DNA of 64,000 bases from Angiostrongylus vasorum (GCA_018806985.1 JADANN010000198.1:288501-352500), one strand, 5' to 3'. Shown: positions 1-12,619, counted from the stretch's first letter. The notes: generated by a model not told the origin, from the letters alone. Made by a program: numbers and translations.

Positions 1-215
1 GCAATAAAATAAGTCGCTCCATTGAAGTGTCGTCGTGGTTCTTCTCATTAAATAGAGAATAGACCCAACAGTGTTGAGCCGCGTGACGAGAAATGGACGC
101 TGTACGACAACGGACGACGATTGATCACGTTGACCGCTTGTTAGTGTACAGCTGGTTTGTTCAATTACAGCTTCATGAATCCCCGATAGGACTATTACGG
201 CGAAAAAAGTAAGTT
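1..215 (+). mobile_element. mariner transposase relic (central part)
   Basis: Broken plus-strand frames keep the order of a Mos1-type mariner transposase. A DRVVTRDEKW-like stretch and a LYDN motif (around 90-115) are followed by the GLFNYSFMNP-like segment and a TITAEK-like stretch (around 150-210). Stops and frameshifts are frequent, so it is dead. It is cut by the window edge on the left and fades into unassigned sequence on the right. Family call from recognised motifs; boundaries approximate. Confidence 0.7.
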
Positions 216-1313
216 CCGATATTGCCTTTGATGACTTCATCGCCTTCAAAACTCTACTCCGGATTTTTTTGCATTTGATATGAATAGACATGTTTTACGT
301 CGTTAAAAAATGTGAGGAATCCAATGATTTTTATAAAAGGCCCATTCCGATCCGAGATATGCCACTTTGAAAATACGAGTTGGTAACCGACATTAATTTC
401 TGAAATACCTACTACATGGTGGCCTTTATCTCTATCCAGCGTTTCGACTGCTCCACATTGCCTAGCAACAATTGATACGATAGCGATTTGCGGGTGATGA
501 CGAAACGTTTATCTTCAAATAGTAAGAAATTTTTTTCTTCGCTTTGTCCAGGTTGCATGGTTGACTGCTCTTCTGGATTGCGGAAATCTCTTCACACAAA
601 GTCCTTTGATTGTCACGTTGTACTTTTTGCTACAGTACAATTCAGTCAGAGAACTCATTGTAGGCACTCGTTCATTTCCTAGTGCACGTTTAATACACAC
701 CAGTAATTTCCACAAATTCTAATTAATTGTAAATTCTACTAATAACGTCCAGCAACATAATAGGTTTTTTTGTCGTAGAGACCTAATGGAGGGACTACAT
801 GTGATTAGCGGTTCACTACACTTCCCCCCTTCAGGCGTTATTCTGGCCCACCATCAGCTTTCCATAGTCGGGGTGCAATACCCTTAACACGACCCATACT
901 AAGTAGTGGAATCCTTCTGGGAGAAATTTGGTGCGCCATCTGGCATTTACAACTTGTGTCGTAACAAATGTATTTACTATTTCAGTATCTTATTTGGAAC
1001 TCAAATTACAACTCTACCAAAAGTACATTTGAAGTACTACTCATTGGAGAACGTGCTAATAATAGTGCTGGAAGAGCGGAAAAATAACGAGCAAGGACAA
1101 ATCAATAACTTTCACGTAATTCACGAGGACGTCGAATGATGAGAAGTTTTTCAATAATCCTATTATATTTAATTCATTCTCTGAAAAACAAGCGTGGATA
1201 TAAAATGAAATGCAATTGAAAAAAAAATTAAAATGTGGATCTGTCGTTTTCTGTCCACATTGACATATCGAGTGCTGACAGAGCGTTTCCCCAGTGATCT
1301 CGGGATCGCCCTG
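216..1313. other. Unassigned sequence
   Basis: No conserved coding frame, tRNA-like head or repeat was recognised. Short open frames at 488-715 and 906-1139 have no splice context or motif. Confidence 0.4.
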
Positions 1314-1425
1314 TTAGAAGTGCTTTCTCAGGTGGAACATGCCTGCAGTCGTGGCCCGGAGAAGCTTGGTGCCTTTCGACTCCAACTCTTCTACGACAAA
1401 AACGATCCCTGTGAGGCATCGGATC
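1314..1425 (-). CDS. Candidate terminal exon, unknown protein
   Basis: On the minus strand a CTTTCAG-type acceptor next to 1425 opens a frame that reads IRCLTGIVFVVEELESKGTK near its start and ends in a TAA stop at 1314-1316. The composition is protein-like (hydrophobic strand, then a charged helix) and the acceptor is good. Two other frames across the same bases are also open, and no partner exon was found. Not recognised as any family; it may be chance. Confidence 0.25.
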
Positions 1426-2369
1426 CTGAAAGTAGTCGACTAACCACATTACCATGACATCACCCGTCAATACTGTTGAATTTCTTACATTAATTCCAAA
1501 TAGGCAAAAACATTGATTAAATTCGAAAAGAATAGGTTTACATTAGGAATTAAGGCACGAACGTGACTAGCTGTAGTCAATAAGAAGCATTTCAATAGCT
1601 GACCAGCTACTAGGACAGAGTGTCGGCGAGTGTTGCGCCGTATGAGTTTCGTTATAAGTGACTGTTCAGTTCAAAAAATTGCTTTCCATTTTTCAGAGTA
1701 AGCTAGGAGTTGCAGATCTCTTGGCTCCATAGTTCTTAGCTTTCGACAAACCGTGTGGAACCGTGTTTTAGAATCCATGTGTATCCATCTCTACAGTGGT
1801 CTTAAAATACGATTTTGATCAGGGAAGGTGTGAATTGGAAAAAAAAAGTTCGGGAACATACGAGTGGTTCGAATACTTGTGCCTTAGATGGTATGACATG
1901 AAATTTTTAGTTATTCTGAGGAAATTCGAATCTTCTCAGTCTTAATGGAAATCCACGTCTAATGTGGTTAAAAGGGGTTTCACGCTCGAACAGTGGTTTC
2001 AATACGGGCATTTAAAGGATTGAGTTCCACTTAATAACAATATAAAGGTTTGTGAATATTTCTCGAATTGGAAAAAGAGACCATTCTGCAGTATACCGGA
2101 TAGTTGAAACTAGATTGAACAGAGAGGCAATTAAAAGAAATCTTGCCGAAGGTGCTTAGGGGGTACTCAGCGTAATCAATTTTGCAGCTGAGAGAAAATC
2201 TCATTATCTATCTGATCTGGAAAGTGTATAAACAAGACTTTTTTTCATCAATTCGTTATTTGAAACCCATGAATGGAAGGGTTCCCAATGGATGAAAAAA
2301 AGTTGCCCTATTTCAGTTGTTTTATACGATCTCTCGTGCGGAATTTCGACTACGGTAGTTGGTATCGTA
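1426..2369. other. Unassigned sequence
   Basis: No gene or repeat could be supported. AT-rich, no open frame above 60 codons. Confidence 0.4.
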
Positions 2370-2655
2370 AATGAATAAAGGATAAAGGATAAAGCTCTAG
2401 GCGTTGATCAATCCTTGTGGGATGCGCCATGCATTCGGCTTCATTAAGCATCATTTGGAGGTGATTGAATGCATATCTGACCTTTTCAATGACTCGCAGT
2501 GGCCTATCGAGGTATCGTGCCAGTGCTGCTGTCCTCACAGACAAGTCTGGTACCAATTTTTCCGATCCCGGAGGGATGGAAAGCTTGGTGCACTATAGCC
2601 GCAGGGATCAATTCCACGTGTCCGTGGCAGGCGGCTCCGTAGTTAGAGATCGTTT
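2370..2655 (-). repeat. SINE-A copy, tRNA-derived SINE
   Basis: One of twelve copies in the window of a ~290-bp repeat. In the plus text it begins with the inverted tail (repeated GGATAAA, then GCTCT.GGCGTTGATCAATC) and ends with the inverted tRNA-like head. The middle carries the family landmarks GACAAGTCTGGTACCAATTT and CCCGGAGGGATGG. The open frames across it (2404-2598, 2465-2827, 2350-2556) are by-products of the repeat, not genes. The head end is degraded. Confidence 0.85.
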
Positions 2656-3917
2656 AGATCGCGAAGTAGGAGAGCTCGAGAAGGATTTCCATTATAAACC
2701 TCACAAACAAAATTCGACTACAGTTTCTAGTTCAAGTGAAATAATAAAATACCGGAATTGTAAACTTGTCTCACTAGTCTCTGATATTTACGGGAACGGT
2801 TGTGACCCGATGCTCAGGTTGGACTAGAAGGTTGTGGAATTGCTAAAGAATGTATGGAGGGACGCTTGGACTAGCGAACTATAATCTTGAGGCTGACATC
2901 ATTCACCTTCTACCCGTTCTTCTTAGCAAATTAGGTTACAAGGATGAGTTTCTTAAACTGGTGTTATTAATTTCAAAAAAATGTAACTATGAAAGATTTG
3001 CTCTCTTTTTCGCTTTTCCTTAATGTTCCATTCAACCCTCAATTTTGAAGACTTGAAACATCTGCTACCAGAAGACTCAACGGAATGCTCTGTATGCTCA
3101 TTTTTCGTCTTCATAATATCTGAGAGAATGTAGGCGTCTTTAGCTTAAATGCCATTCCGATGCATCAAACAGTAGCGCAATCGAGATCCGAAAGCAATTC
3201 TAGTGAGATACCGCACTTTCGTGAGTGGCTAAGGGCTTCCCCAAGCGCACGTGAACTGACATCTTATTTGGAAACTACAGCACAGGAGTTTGTAGCGAAT
3301 TGTTTTTCATGAACTCTTTTTGCACTCTTTTTCTCAAAAAAAGAAACAACTTTGTTCTATTTTCATGCAGTGTGTAAAAACCATAAGGGAGCGGAAATGA
3401 AACGCCATCCAGAGGAACGCAATTGGTTTTCCAACTATTCGGAGACTCCTCAAACGGTGTAACACCACTGGATTGGATTCGATGCGCCAACGAACGACGA
3501 CCCCGTGACGGCGATAACCTATGTGATCATCCGGCTCTGAAGAAGATGAAGACGTCAAAGCATTAGCCGAATAAACCTTTTTATCACCCTCGAGTTAGCT
3601 TAATAATCCAAGAAAATATTCCAAGGTAAGTGTAGTACAGCACTGATTCCACACTGGTGCAAAAGTCGAGTGGGATTTTTGCGTTTCAGTCCTAATGGAA
3701 TTATAAATGTTCTTCCTGAGTCATTTGGAAAATTAGAATTCTGTTTGTTACGAACATTGTGGTTGCTCAAAGAAGAAAAAAGCGGAACATTGTGTAACCT
3801 AAGGAAAAACTGTCTTGAATTTGTTTTAACTTTTTATCTGCTGCCTATTCTTTTTTTCATGGCACGGTACTAAGTTACATACAGTTACAGAGATGCTGAG
3901 GTTTGACAAAAAACTCG
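2656..3917. other. Mostly unassigned sequence
   Basis: Nothing is firmly supported. A TTTTCATGCAG acceptor-like site at about 3358-3368 opens a frame to a TAA near 3462, but the other two frames are open too, so no exon is called. Confidence 0.35.
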
Positions 3918-3994
3918 GAGCCTCAGCTGGGCTTCGAACCCGCGATTATCCTTGCCAGGTGCTCACTTGCTATTTACGTCACCAACTAAGGCTC
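3918..3994 (-). repeat. tRNA-like SINE head (77 nt)
   Basis: Read on the minus strand, the ends GAGCCTT and GAGGCTC can form a 7-bp acceptor-like stem with one wobble pair. A strong B-box, GGTTCGAAGCC, lies inside. The T-arm is offset by a few bases and has only three pairs, and the D-arm is poor. It is therefore more likely the head of a SINE-B-type element or a tRNA pseudogene than a working tRNA. Confidence 0.5.
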
Positions 3995-4079
3995 TGCTTT
4001 GCCTTTTTCTCAGCCATCTTTTTTCCATTCCATTTGGCAGGTGATTAGTGCTAGCAGCCATGAAATAAAAAGAAAGTGT

Positions 4080-4220
4080 CCCGATTGGTGTGATGGATAG
4101 TACGTGTCCTTCCCGTGAAGCTAATCGCAGAAACGAAGCCCAAGTTAGGCTCCGAGTTCTGCTCATATTTCAGTATGTTTATGGTTGCATTTCTCCTGAA
4201 TACGTTATTGAACATAATTC
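4080..4220 (+). repeat. SINE-B copy, decayed
   Basis: Matches the SINE-B body: a GGTGTGATGG-like A-box region, then CGAAGCCCAAGTTAGGCTCCGAGTT and the following ATATTTCAG segment seen in the other SINE-B copies. Strongly diverged. Confidence 0.5.
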
Positions 4221-4524
4221 TGTGGCCAAGCAGTAGGTATCTTGCAGAATGTCTTACACTCACTCTCGTATGCCAGCAGCTGATTCTCAGTGATGAATGG
4301 CCTTCTGATCATCAACGACAACGACCTTCACGATGGCAAAAAGCTCTTTTGAAACTATGTCTTCCAAAGACTCGCACGCCAATTGAGCAGTTTATTTTTC
4401 GTTGAAATTCATGATTTTGGCTAACACACGCAAAATCTCTCTATGAGAAATTTAGCCTCCTTTGTAAATTAAAGTTCTAGTATACTGCTTGGGTTTGACA
4501 ATCAAGGATTTGAAATATACGTAG

Positions 4525-4812
4525 TCATGGGAGCAGCTTTATAAGTGCCTTTTTCCAATTTCCGCTATTACGATAGCAATGCGAGTTTCCTGGATTATAG
4601 CACATTTGTTGGATCAGCAAGAGAAAACAGGCTAATTCAAAAGTCTTTCGAGCCCACTTGGTGGTTTTGATTGCCGTCGCACTTCCCACAGTGAATTCGG
4701 TGGACTTTGCGAACTCGATGATATGGATGACCAAGAACGAGATGGTAAACGAGCGATGTTCGTGTACTATCGCTGCTCTCTCCGAAGTTGCCGGTATCCA
4801 GAATTCCGACAC
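4525..4812 (-). CDS. ORF of 95 codons, uncertain
   Basis: The open minus-strand frame contains a hydrophobic stretch (FTISFLVIHIIEF) and a later membrane-like segment (ELACFLLLIQQ). A second minus frame (4637-4861) and a plus frame (4658-4867) over the same bases are also open, so which one, if any, is translated is undecided. No family recognised. Confidence 0.15.
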   Translation of the reverse strand: MSEFWIPATSERAAIVHEHRSFTISFLVIHIIEFAKSTEFTVGSATAIKTTKWARKTFELACFLLLIQQMCYNPGNSHCYRNSGNWKKALIKLLP

Positions 4813-5164
4813 GCAAGCCTTCCGCTTCAGCGGCAGTAAACTCCATTGCCAAGTTCCTCACAAATGAGGCTTCGCTTGGGGGAAGTGATCAATCAAAACC
4901 AACAGAAGCATCAGGCCTTGGCGACTAACTTGGCGCTTTATACTAAGGGCACTGATAGGTAGTTTTTTGGCTTAGACAGTAAAACCAATCCCACAAGAAA
5001 TTCGAGGACCACATTGACAATTTTAACTGTTGTTGTTAACATATTAGGTGGTTCGTAAATCAAAGTAGATTTTGTAATTTTGTTTTCTTACGTATGTTTT
5101 AGCAATCATTTTTTTCTTCGAACACTTCAAATGCTATTGTATTGCATTTCATTAGGAATCTTAT

Positions 5165-5350
5165 ATTATGCGCTGTCGTCCGGTACAATTGAATTACCGT
5201 ACCAATCACGACGATACTGAAATAATCGCAAAACTTGGACCCAGGGCCAGACCGAACCGCGATTTCCCTTTCAGGGGGTCGCGCATTAAGCACTGCTCAA
5301 CGGAGACCCTTGGTTTGCGTTCCTCTCAGCTAGTTTTCTACATAACGCTG
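5165..5350 (-). repeat. SINE-B copy, inverted
   Basis: The reverse complement reads AGCTGAGAGGAACG..., then a tRNA-like head with A-box TTGAGCAGTGCTTAATGCGC and B-box GGTTCGGTCTGG, then the TTTTGCGATTATTTCAGTATC body. It lies head to head with the next copy. Confidence 0.8.
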
Positions 5351-5414
5351 TCATCAGCAATCGCATGTTAATGAGAATGATCTGGGGAGCACAAATCGGC
5401 ATTGAACCCAGTTA

Positions 5415-5562
5415 ACCCGTGGCGCAGTGTCTAATGCGCAGCCCTGGGAATAGGAAATCGCGGTTCGGTCTGGCCTGGGGTCCTATATTGCGAATATCTC
5501 AACATCGTTGTGGTTGTAATCCACATCATATTCAGCCGTTATAGCAGGCAGAAAATAAACTC
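5415..5562 (+). repeat. SINE-B copy
   Basis: The head contains TGGCGCAGTGTCTAATGCGC (A-box) and CGGTTCGGTCTGGCC (B-box region). The body GCGAATATCTCAACATCGTT and the family tail AGGCAGAAAATAAAC follow. Confidence 0.85.
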
Positions 5563-5639
5563 TCAACGTATTGATATTTTTTTGGCAACTTTTATAAGTT
5601 AGAAGTTGAGCTGTAGAAATGGGAATTTCGAGCAATTTA

Positions 5640-5935
5640 CATTTACCAATTCAATTTCAGTGGTAATGCAGGAAAAACGACTTGAAATATTAGTGAAGCA
5701 TGGGCAAGGAAGTATTAACGATTGCACAGTGCAACGTTGGTTTGGGAAATTTCGTCGGAGCGGATTAGCCTTCAAAGTTGAGGAAGGTCCCGGACGTCTT
5801 TCTGCTATTGAGGACGAGGAATTCAAGGCTTTGGTAGAAGCAAATGCACTCAGAAATGAAGGAGAAATTGCAAAAGGATTCGATGTAAGCATCTCAGTTA
5901 TTCCCGAGTATCCCAAGAATAAAACTCTGCCATGA
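5640..5935 (+). mobile_element. mariner transposase relic (N-terminal HTH)
   Basis: The open frame contains CTVQRWFGKFRRSG, then a GPGRLSAIEDEEFKALVEAN stretch and a degraded GEIAKGFDVSISVI segment. This is the order and spacing of the paired helix-turn-helix DNA-binding part of mariner transposases (RWF.KFRSGD, GRPS.DD.ELK.LVEANP, V.RE.A..L.VS..T). It ends in a stop before the catalytic domain, and no terminal repeats were seen. Dead relic. Confidence 0.75.
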
Positions 5936-6067
5936 GAAAATAATAGGGTTAAATGAAAAGTTGAATATTGTGACTTCGACTGCAGCTCCAACTTAACCGA
6001 ATTTAATAAAGATTTGTGCTCTCCAGATTACTCCCGCCGATGAATGATTGCTTAGAGCACCTTTAGG

Positions 6068-6260
6068 GTAAAAAGAACTGACTGAGATAAAGGCAAAGCA
6101 AGGGCCTTGGTTGATGCGGTGGAAAGCACATGAGCCACCGGAAAAGGAATTTGAGGGGGGTTTGCAGCCTACATGGAACACCTAGTTTTGCTCGTCTCTC
6201 AGCATTCCACAAATCCGCATGGTTCGCTTTCCTCCAATCACTTAGAATGGCAAGAAAAAA
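6068..6260 (+). repeat. SINE-B copy, decayed
   Basis: Contains the family opening (TGAGATAAAGGCAAAGCAAGGG), a GTTGATGCGGTGG A-box-like segment and TTTTGCTCGTCTCTCAGCAT in the body. The open frames here derive from the repeat. Confidence 0.55.
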
Positions 6261-6492
6261 TATTTGTTTCAGTTCCATTGTCGCCTCACCTTGTGTATTT
6301 CTTTCTTTGCGCTTGTGTCATAATGCACGGTTTTTTCGTTCATCTAAACAGAAGTCCAAATTCAAGAATCTTTATCGTTCAAAAAGGCAAAAGTAGTGAA
6401 CTATGGACAATGTGGTGAGATGTAAAAGTGATAAGGGCGGAGAAAATGAGGAGACGACAACCTGGCAGTGCTGGCGGTGACGCAGCGCGAGC

Positions 6493-9400
6493 CTATTGAG
6501 GCCGCTTGTCGAGGCAGTGGCTGATATGTGGTTTGGAGTACACGTACATCCAAATCACAAGAAGAGCGGCGAACGAGATTGGAATGGCGACAATTCCTGA
6601 ATGGAACACCGTCAGTTGGCGGTGGCTCGGAGACCAGCCATTCCACCCACTCCTGCTCTATAGGAGTTTAATTGCTTTTCACAAGAACGAAGAAGATATA
6701 ACGCCATTGTTTCTTTCATTTCATTTATGCAGACAGTTCCGATTCAGTTGCAGCTTGAAGTCTCGACGCTTGCGCTTCCTATTTCTTTTGCATTCATGTG
6801 ATTTTATTCAACTTTAGTCTTATAGTTTCGTTTATGGTTAACAACACGTTTTACGTGACCGGGAAAAACAGGATAGGAAACCATCATAAGCCCCTATGGC
6901 TAAGTTTTGAAGAGACTGAGTTATACTGGTTATTTTGACTGAGTCCTATCGTTGCTAATGAATTTTCTTGCACCAACCCTGTTGAATTCTTTTTCACATT
7001 TCAACCAAGCAATGTATTTCTAACGTTGAGTACAACGTTATTAGGAAAGAAATAGTTGAGTAATTTCAAGTAACGTCAAAATTACGACACGAACTGCCAA
7101 AGTAATTTTGCAGCGAAACTACTGAATAGGAGAAGAACCTGCGCTTACGAGTCCTGTCTGGAGGGTCAAGATCGCTGCTGCGATGGAACCTGAAACGATA
7201 AAGTACTTGTAATGCATTTACTTCTTGACTAGGCGTTTCACACAGCCCCATTCAGAACTGTTGTCCACATCCATAAGTTTCTATTCTTTTCTGTCTTAAT
7301 GAATGATATAATAAACCACTCATTAGAAACGGGAAATTCACCTGGTCTCAGTTCTCTTCTTCTTTAAACTTTACCTTCCTTTCCCTTTCACTTAATACCA
7401 ACGCTAGTTGGTCTCAGTGCCAAAAATTTCAAACCTCTATTTGAATATTTTTCAATGCTACTATGATATTTATTGTTTTCAGTATATTGTGTCTCACCAT
7501 TTATTTATTAATTAATACATATATTACTTGGTATTTGGACGATCCGTCCTAACTGGTTAGTTTTCCTGCAGTCCTGTGGTCAGCCTGGCGAAAGCCTGCC
7601 CCAAGTCGTCAGCACCACATGTAGTCGCCGCCCTCGTGGATCAAAGGTAGATTTGCCACCATGCAACTAGTTTGACTCCAGGACGGTGGTGGGCCCTGGT
7701 AATGGTTTACTCTTAGCTAGGCTTCCTGATGGAAACGCTGGACTCCTTCTCAGCTTGGAAGACCCTGCCATGGAGACGAATCCTCCCGCTGTACATCGCA
7801 GTCCGACACCCAGGAACACCTCCCAGCCACGATGAGACGGTAAGCCGTTGGGAGGATATATACATACATATACATATTATTATTTAAACAGATAGTATTT
7901 TTCGATACTAGTTGATGTTGGTAGAATAATAGAAGACTTTTTAATGCAGGGAAAAACAAAGCCTACTGAATCTTCTGAGTTGAGGAACATGTACGTAACA
8001 CAGAATTTACATAGAAAATTTCGAACTTAAGCGCTCTTCTAAACGTGCTCCATCTTTAAAAAAGTGACGTAATTAAGGAGGAATAAGCCAAGGAGCGTGT
8101 TTGGTTATTTGTGCGTTAAGAAAACAAAAAGAAGTCGTCCAAAATCGTCTTTATTTCAGTCGAAACTGCAGAACGGAACCTCGTGCAACGTTTGCAAGCA
8201 TTTGCACAACTGTATAAAGGTGTCGTCGACACCTCTGATATCAAATGCTGTACGACAACCGATGTTCAGCGGATCAAAGTAAAATTAATTGCTACATTTT
8301 TTTTCCTATTGAATCCTATACGTTTTGCTAGCTGTAATCCGCCTTTTTAACACATGAATTCCTAAGAATGGACAGGATGATGAAAAAAATGTGCAGTGGA
8401 AAGTGCACACGCATTTTCAATTCTCCACTAATCTTTCAGATCTCATTGTCTTGCATGCACTTCGGCTGTGCTTCGGTTGTGATGAGGCTGCGGTTGAGTA
8501 AAATTCCGAACTAACCGGAGGTGGCGGCTCCAAGGCCGAGGCCGAGCAGCGAGCTGTCGCCGCAGGCGGTCATCGCCGTCGCGCAGCCCGTCACTTTCTT
8601 CGCCGCGTTCACTCGCTTGTACCGCTCCAGCTCGGCCTGCAAGTGCTCATTCGCTCATGGAAACAAGCTAGTCATCATAGATCCTTTGAGAATCTGTAAA
8701 GCAGTGACAGAACTGCTGTCGCTTTCAAATACACATAAGCCACTTTGTGTGTTTGGTTTGAGGCGAATTTGCCACAAGTTTTCCCAAGACAATGTTCGGT
8801 TGTAGGCTCTAATTCTGCAAGCAATGGAGAAAGACGCCGCAGAGGTCCGAGAGGAATGCAACACTGTCGGTATGTGATGACGGATGAGTCTTCCGCTTGA
8901 CTATCTTCCATTTACTTTCTCGTTCTACAGCGCCTCTCAAAAGTGATTGCTCTGTCTAATGAAGTGAAATCGATGTAAACGATTGCTTCCTAAGGCTCGT
9001 ATGTCTTGCTCGCATAGAAGAAAATCAGTCCTCACTATCGCTGGGAACAAGTGTCTTTCTGAAAAAAAAATCAACCTATAAGAGAGTAATAGGTGCTTTC
9101 TACTCAGAAATGTCGCTATAGTAGAACACTGACAGGTAATTTGTTGCCAAATCCGTAGCAACATTTCCAAAAATCTTCCGTACTTCAACATAATTCCTTT
9201 CAATCCTTCCCACAATTATGATCGATTTTGTAGAATTTCACCCATCATACAGTAGATGCCTTCAGTGAAACGGACAGGAAAGAAAACTAGAACTCCACGT
9301 GTATGTAGTTAGCACTGATTTACATCCAGTACCAACGCAGGTAATGCTGTCGTAGATGCCTCGACGGTGAATATAGCAGAAGAAAACGGGATAAAAGTTG

Positions 9401-12400
9401 GAAGAGATTTCGAAAAAGGTTTTATTCGTCATCACCATTTCGATCTACAGAGTCCAGTAGGGGATGAAACTGCCCAAATGGAGCTGTGTCTAAATGTGAA
9501 ATGCTCGCTTGGAACCTACCATTACGAATTCTAGAAAAAGCGTGCACAGATTTAGCCACATGCACTGCCGGCTACAATCGTGACACAATGTGTAGCAGAA
9601 ATGCATCTCTGAAGAGTGTTTGCAGAAATGAATATCTTAAAGAATCTGATGGAGTTAAGCCGATAAAGTGCGGACGATCTCAATCGACAATGCCTACGCC
9701 GACAACGTGGCCATCTTTTTGAAGGAAGCCAATGCAGTGGATAAAAGCTCGGTTAACTTGAGAATCCAGTGGAGTGAATTAGACGGTGATGCAATGGAGA
9801 CACCATGATATACCTCTGGAAAACTTAGGGTGAATGACATGGAGGCATAACGATTGCAAATGGAAGTCTCAAATCGCCTACAAGAAGTTTAGTAAATGTT
9901 GACAGGAATTAGTAGAAGAAACTTAATTTAAAAAGTGAACACGAGTCTAACTCGCTCCGATCTCCCATGACAGACTAGGACTGTTCGCTTTTATGTGTGT
10001 AAAGTAAAACAAGAGGATACAATCTGCACGTACGTTGATGTCCTCCTGAAGCTTAGCTAATAGACGACTTCGAATTTCGGTGGTTCCAATTTTCGGACAT
10101 CTGTCGTATATGTTCAGTGCGGTGATGCCATGCTTTATATGGGCTTCAAGCAGCCTTTTTTCCGGAATCATCCGCGAGCCCACAGTAGACTAAAAACAAT
10201 CACATTTATGGAACGGTGTATCTAGAAACAAACAAGCAAGTATTCTGCTGCATTAAAGAATAGAAATGCAAAACATGGGTAGCAAATAAAGGGCAAAGGA
10301 TAAAGGATAAGGCTCTCAGTGTTGATCAATCCCTGGGGGATGCGCCACGCGTTCGACTTCATTAAGCATCGTTTGGAGGTGATTGAATGCATATCTGGCC
10401 TTTATAATGACTCGCGGTGGCCTACCGATGTATCGAGCCGTGTTGCCATCCTCCCAGAACAGTCTGGTACCAATTTGCTGACCCCGGAGGGATAGAACGC
10501 TTGGTGAGCCATGGGCGCGTGAACCGATTCCACGTGTGTGTTGCAGGGTGCCTCCAACTACTGCTCCACACGCGTCCTTGGGTAGCAAACAAGTCCATTG
10601 AAATACACCTCTATTGACCTACCTACTAGATCGGTATGAATGTGAATCTAAGCTTTACAATTTATATGGTAATAAGATGTTGCTTCATGGCGCACAGTCC
10701 CATTATGCAGCTAGTCGTATAATACCTCTACGTACACCTCTACGCAGAATAATTAATCTGTGCATTCCTCCCAGCTCAGATATGTAGTAACAGACCTCTT
10801 TATCGGATACGCCAATACTACCCTCTTTGATTCCATCAGGAAATAGATTATCAAAACCTGTTAAGTATTTCAACAGTTTCCTTGAATAGTTTGGCGATCT
10901 CTTGGAACAAGATCCGCTCTTATTAGAACAAAAAGCTGGCTGAGAGGAAGACAAAACAAGGGCTTCGGTTGGTGCAATGGATAACAAATGAGTCTTGGGA
11001 AGAGGTAATCCTGGATCCAAAGCGCACGTGAGGTTCCAGGTTTTGCTCGTATCTCAGCATTATTGTCGTTGTATCTCAGAAAAACTCTTCCTACTTACTT
11101 TTGAAGTAGCAAATTTGAATGTGGTATAAGCGTGTTTGCAGATTTACGATTACATTTTTTTCCTCAAGCTCGCTACTTACATGGTGATCTTATATTTTCT
11201 CCTTAGAAAGACAAGAAGCAAAAGCATCTTTTCGTTTTTTTGCTTTTCTTTCTACGGATTTTCATAACTTTTGAATGTAGTAATACTAAGGTTTTGAGTG
11301 AAAACAGCGAGTAATTCTACGGTTTTTGGAAAAAGCTCACGAATACCGCGTATGGTGCTGTCCAGCAGGAAGCGCTTACCCGATCCATTCCCCGACAATA
11401 GGCAACTTTGGCCTCGTGAGCGGCCTCGACGCAGATCAGCTTAGCATTTGCGTTGAGAATGCTGCTCGCTTGTGGGAGAGAGCTGCCATCGAAGGAATTC
11501 ACATATTCCTAGAAGTTGAGAGCATAGGCCTTTCGAGAGCTACGAAACTGCCGTTGATAGAACCTGCTTGGTTTTAAGTGGTGATCGCTCTTGATAGGAC
11601 AAAACGTAGTGTTAATTTTTGTTAGTTGACCTTCCATGGCATTATCAAATGTTTATTCATTGATTAAAGCAGTTATAAGCAAATGTTCGATCAATCCAAG
11701 AAGTCTTCTAACCTAGAAACGAACCTTGAAATACTGAATGAGTTTTCGACAAGTAACCGGTTTTCCGTTGATTAATTTAGGTTGGAGGGCATGCGGATTC
11801 AACAGCGAAGAGACCATTTTTTTTCAATTCTTCACGAAATACGGGTCGTAGATCTGAATTCGGGCATTTTGTTGTCAGATGGATGCTGAGATCAACAGTA
11901 CCTTTGACATGGCCTCTGAACGACTGTCTCTCGGCGACCCGATAGCCAGGATGAGGAAGAAGATAGCAGGATATCTGATCGAAATAATTTGATAACTGTT
12001 CCCGAATACACCGAACCTCTTCCGGTTGGCTGGGAGATGGCTGAAATCACTTATTTAACAAGGTTGCTTAGGTAAGAAACTATTACTTCCTTTTTAATAA
12101 TAGGCGTGCCAACTATTTTTTATTGTGTAATATGTTGTATTACGGTGTAGTATCAAACAAAGTAATGCTTATCATAACAGTTTGCCTTCTAACTTTAGTA
12201 CGACGAAGCTATGGATGTACGGTGTTGGCATGGTGGATGTCAACAAATAGGTAAGTATGAGAGACGAACCGTAAGAACTTGTTCAAGGAACTTCTTGCCT
12301 CCTTCGCACCCGTATCCATACTCTTCTGGATTTTTGAAATCTCGTACACAAAACACCAGAGTCTGAAATTGTCAGAATGATTTCGTGAACGCATGACTTC

Positions 12401-12576
12401 CTTTATCTTCGTTTAGCAACAAAACCTGAAAAGGCTTGCCGTAGTGTCGTGCTTCTGACATCGCCAGTTTCCCCGTATTCAACAAAAAGTGAGAGATGCT
12501 GCAGTGAATCTTCCTGGATGTTGTCGACCACATTATAAATCTGCAACTGCTTCAACAAATATACTCGTATGTACGC

Positions 12577-12619
<43 letters not shown>

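Noticed and set aside
2404..2827. Open frames across SINE-A, SINE-B and repeat D copies (for example 2465-2827, 10316-10588, 38073-38363, 55648-56204, 60592-60870).
   Set aside because: They recur in every copy because the repeats recur, have no protein motif, and change strand with the repeat.
3369..3462. A plus-strand terminal exon (CKNHKGAEMKRHPEERNWFS...).
   Set aside because: A fair acceptor precedes it, but all three plus frames over the segment are open and equally plausible.
8158..8870. Two plus-strand exon-like frames ([20 protein letters not shown] at 8158-8276 and [20 protein letters not shown] at 8809-8870) that join in phase inside atlastin introns.
   Set aside because: No start, stop or family could be found. 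The end of the first frame (TGTACGACAACCGATGTTCAGC-like text) resembles a mariner relic, and they lie antisense to a certain gene. Kept as chance unless transcripts show otherwise.
10868..10925. Minus-strand frame [19 protein letters not shown] as a possible atlastin exon.
   Set aside because: The exons at 11380-11508 and 10034-10189 already join in phase 0 and give a continuous family match; inserting this frame breaks the phase.
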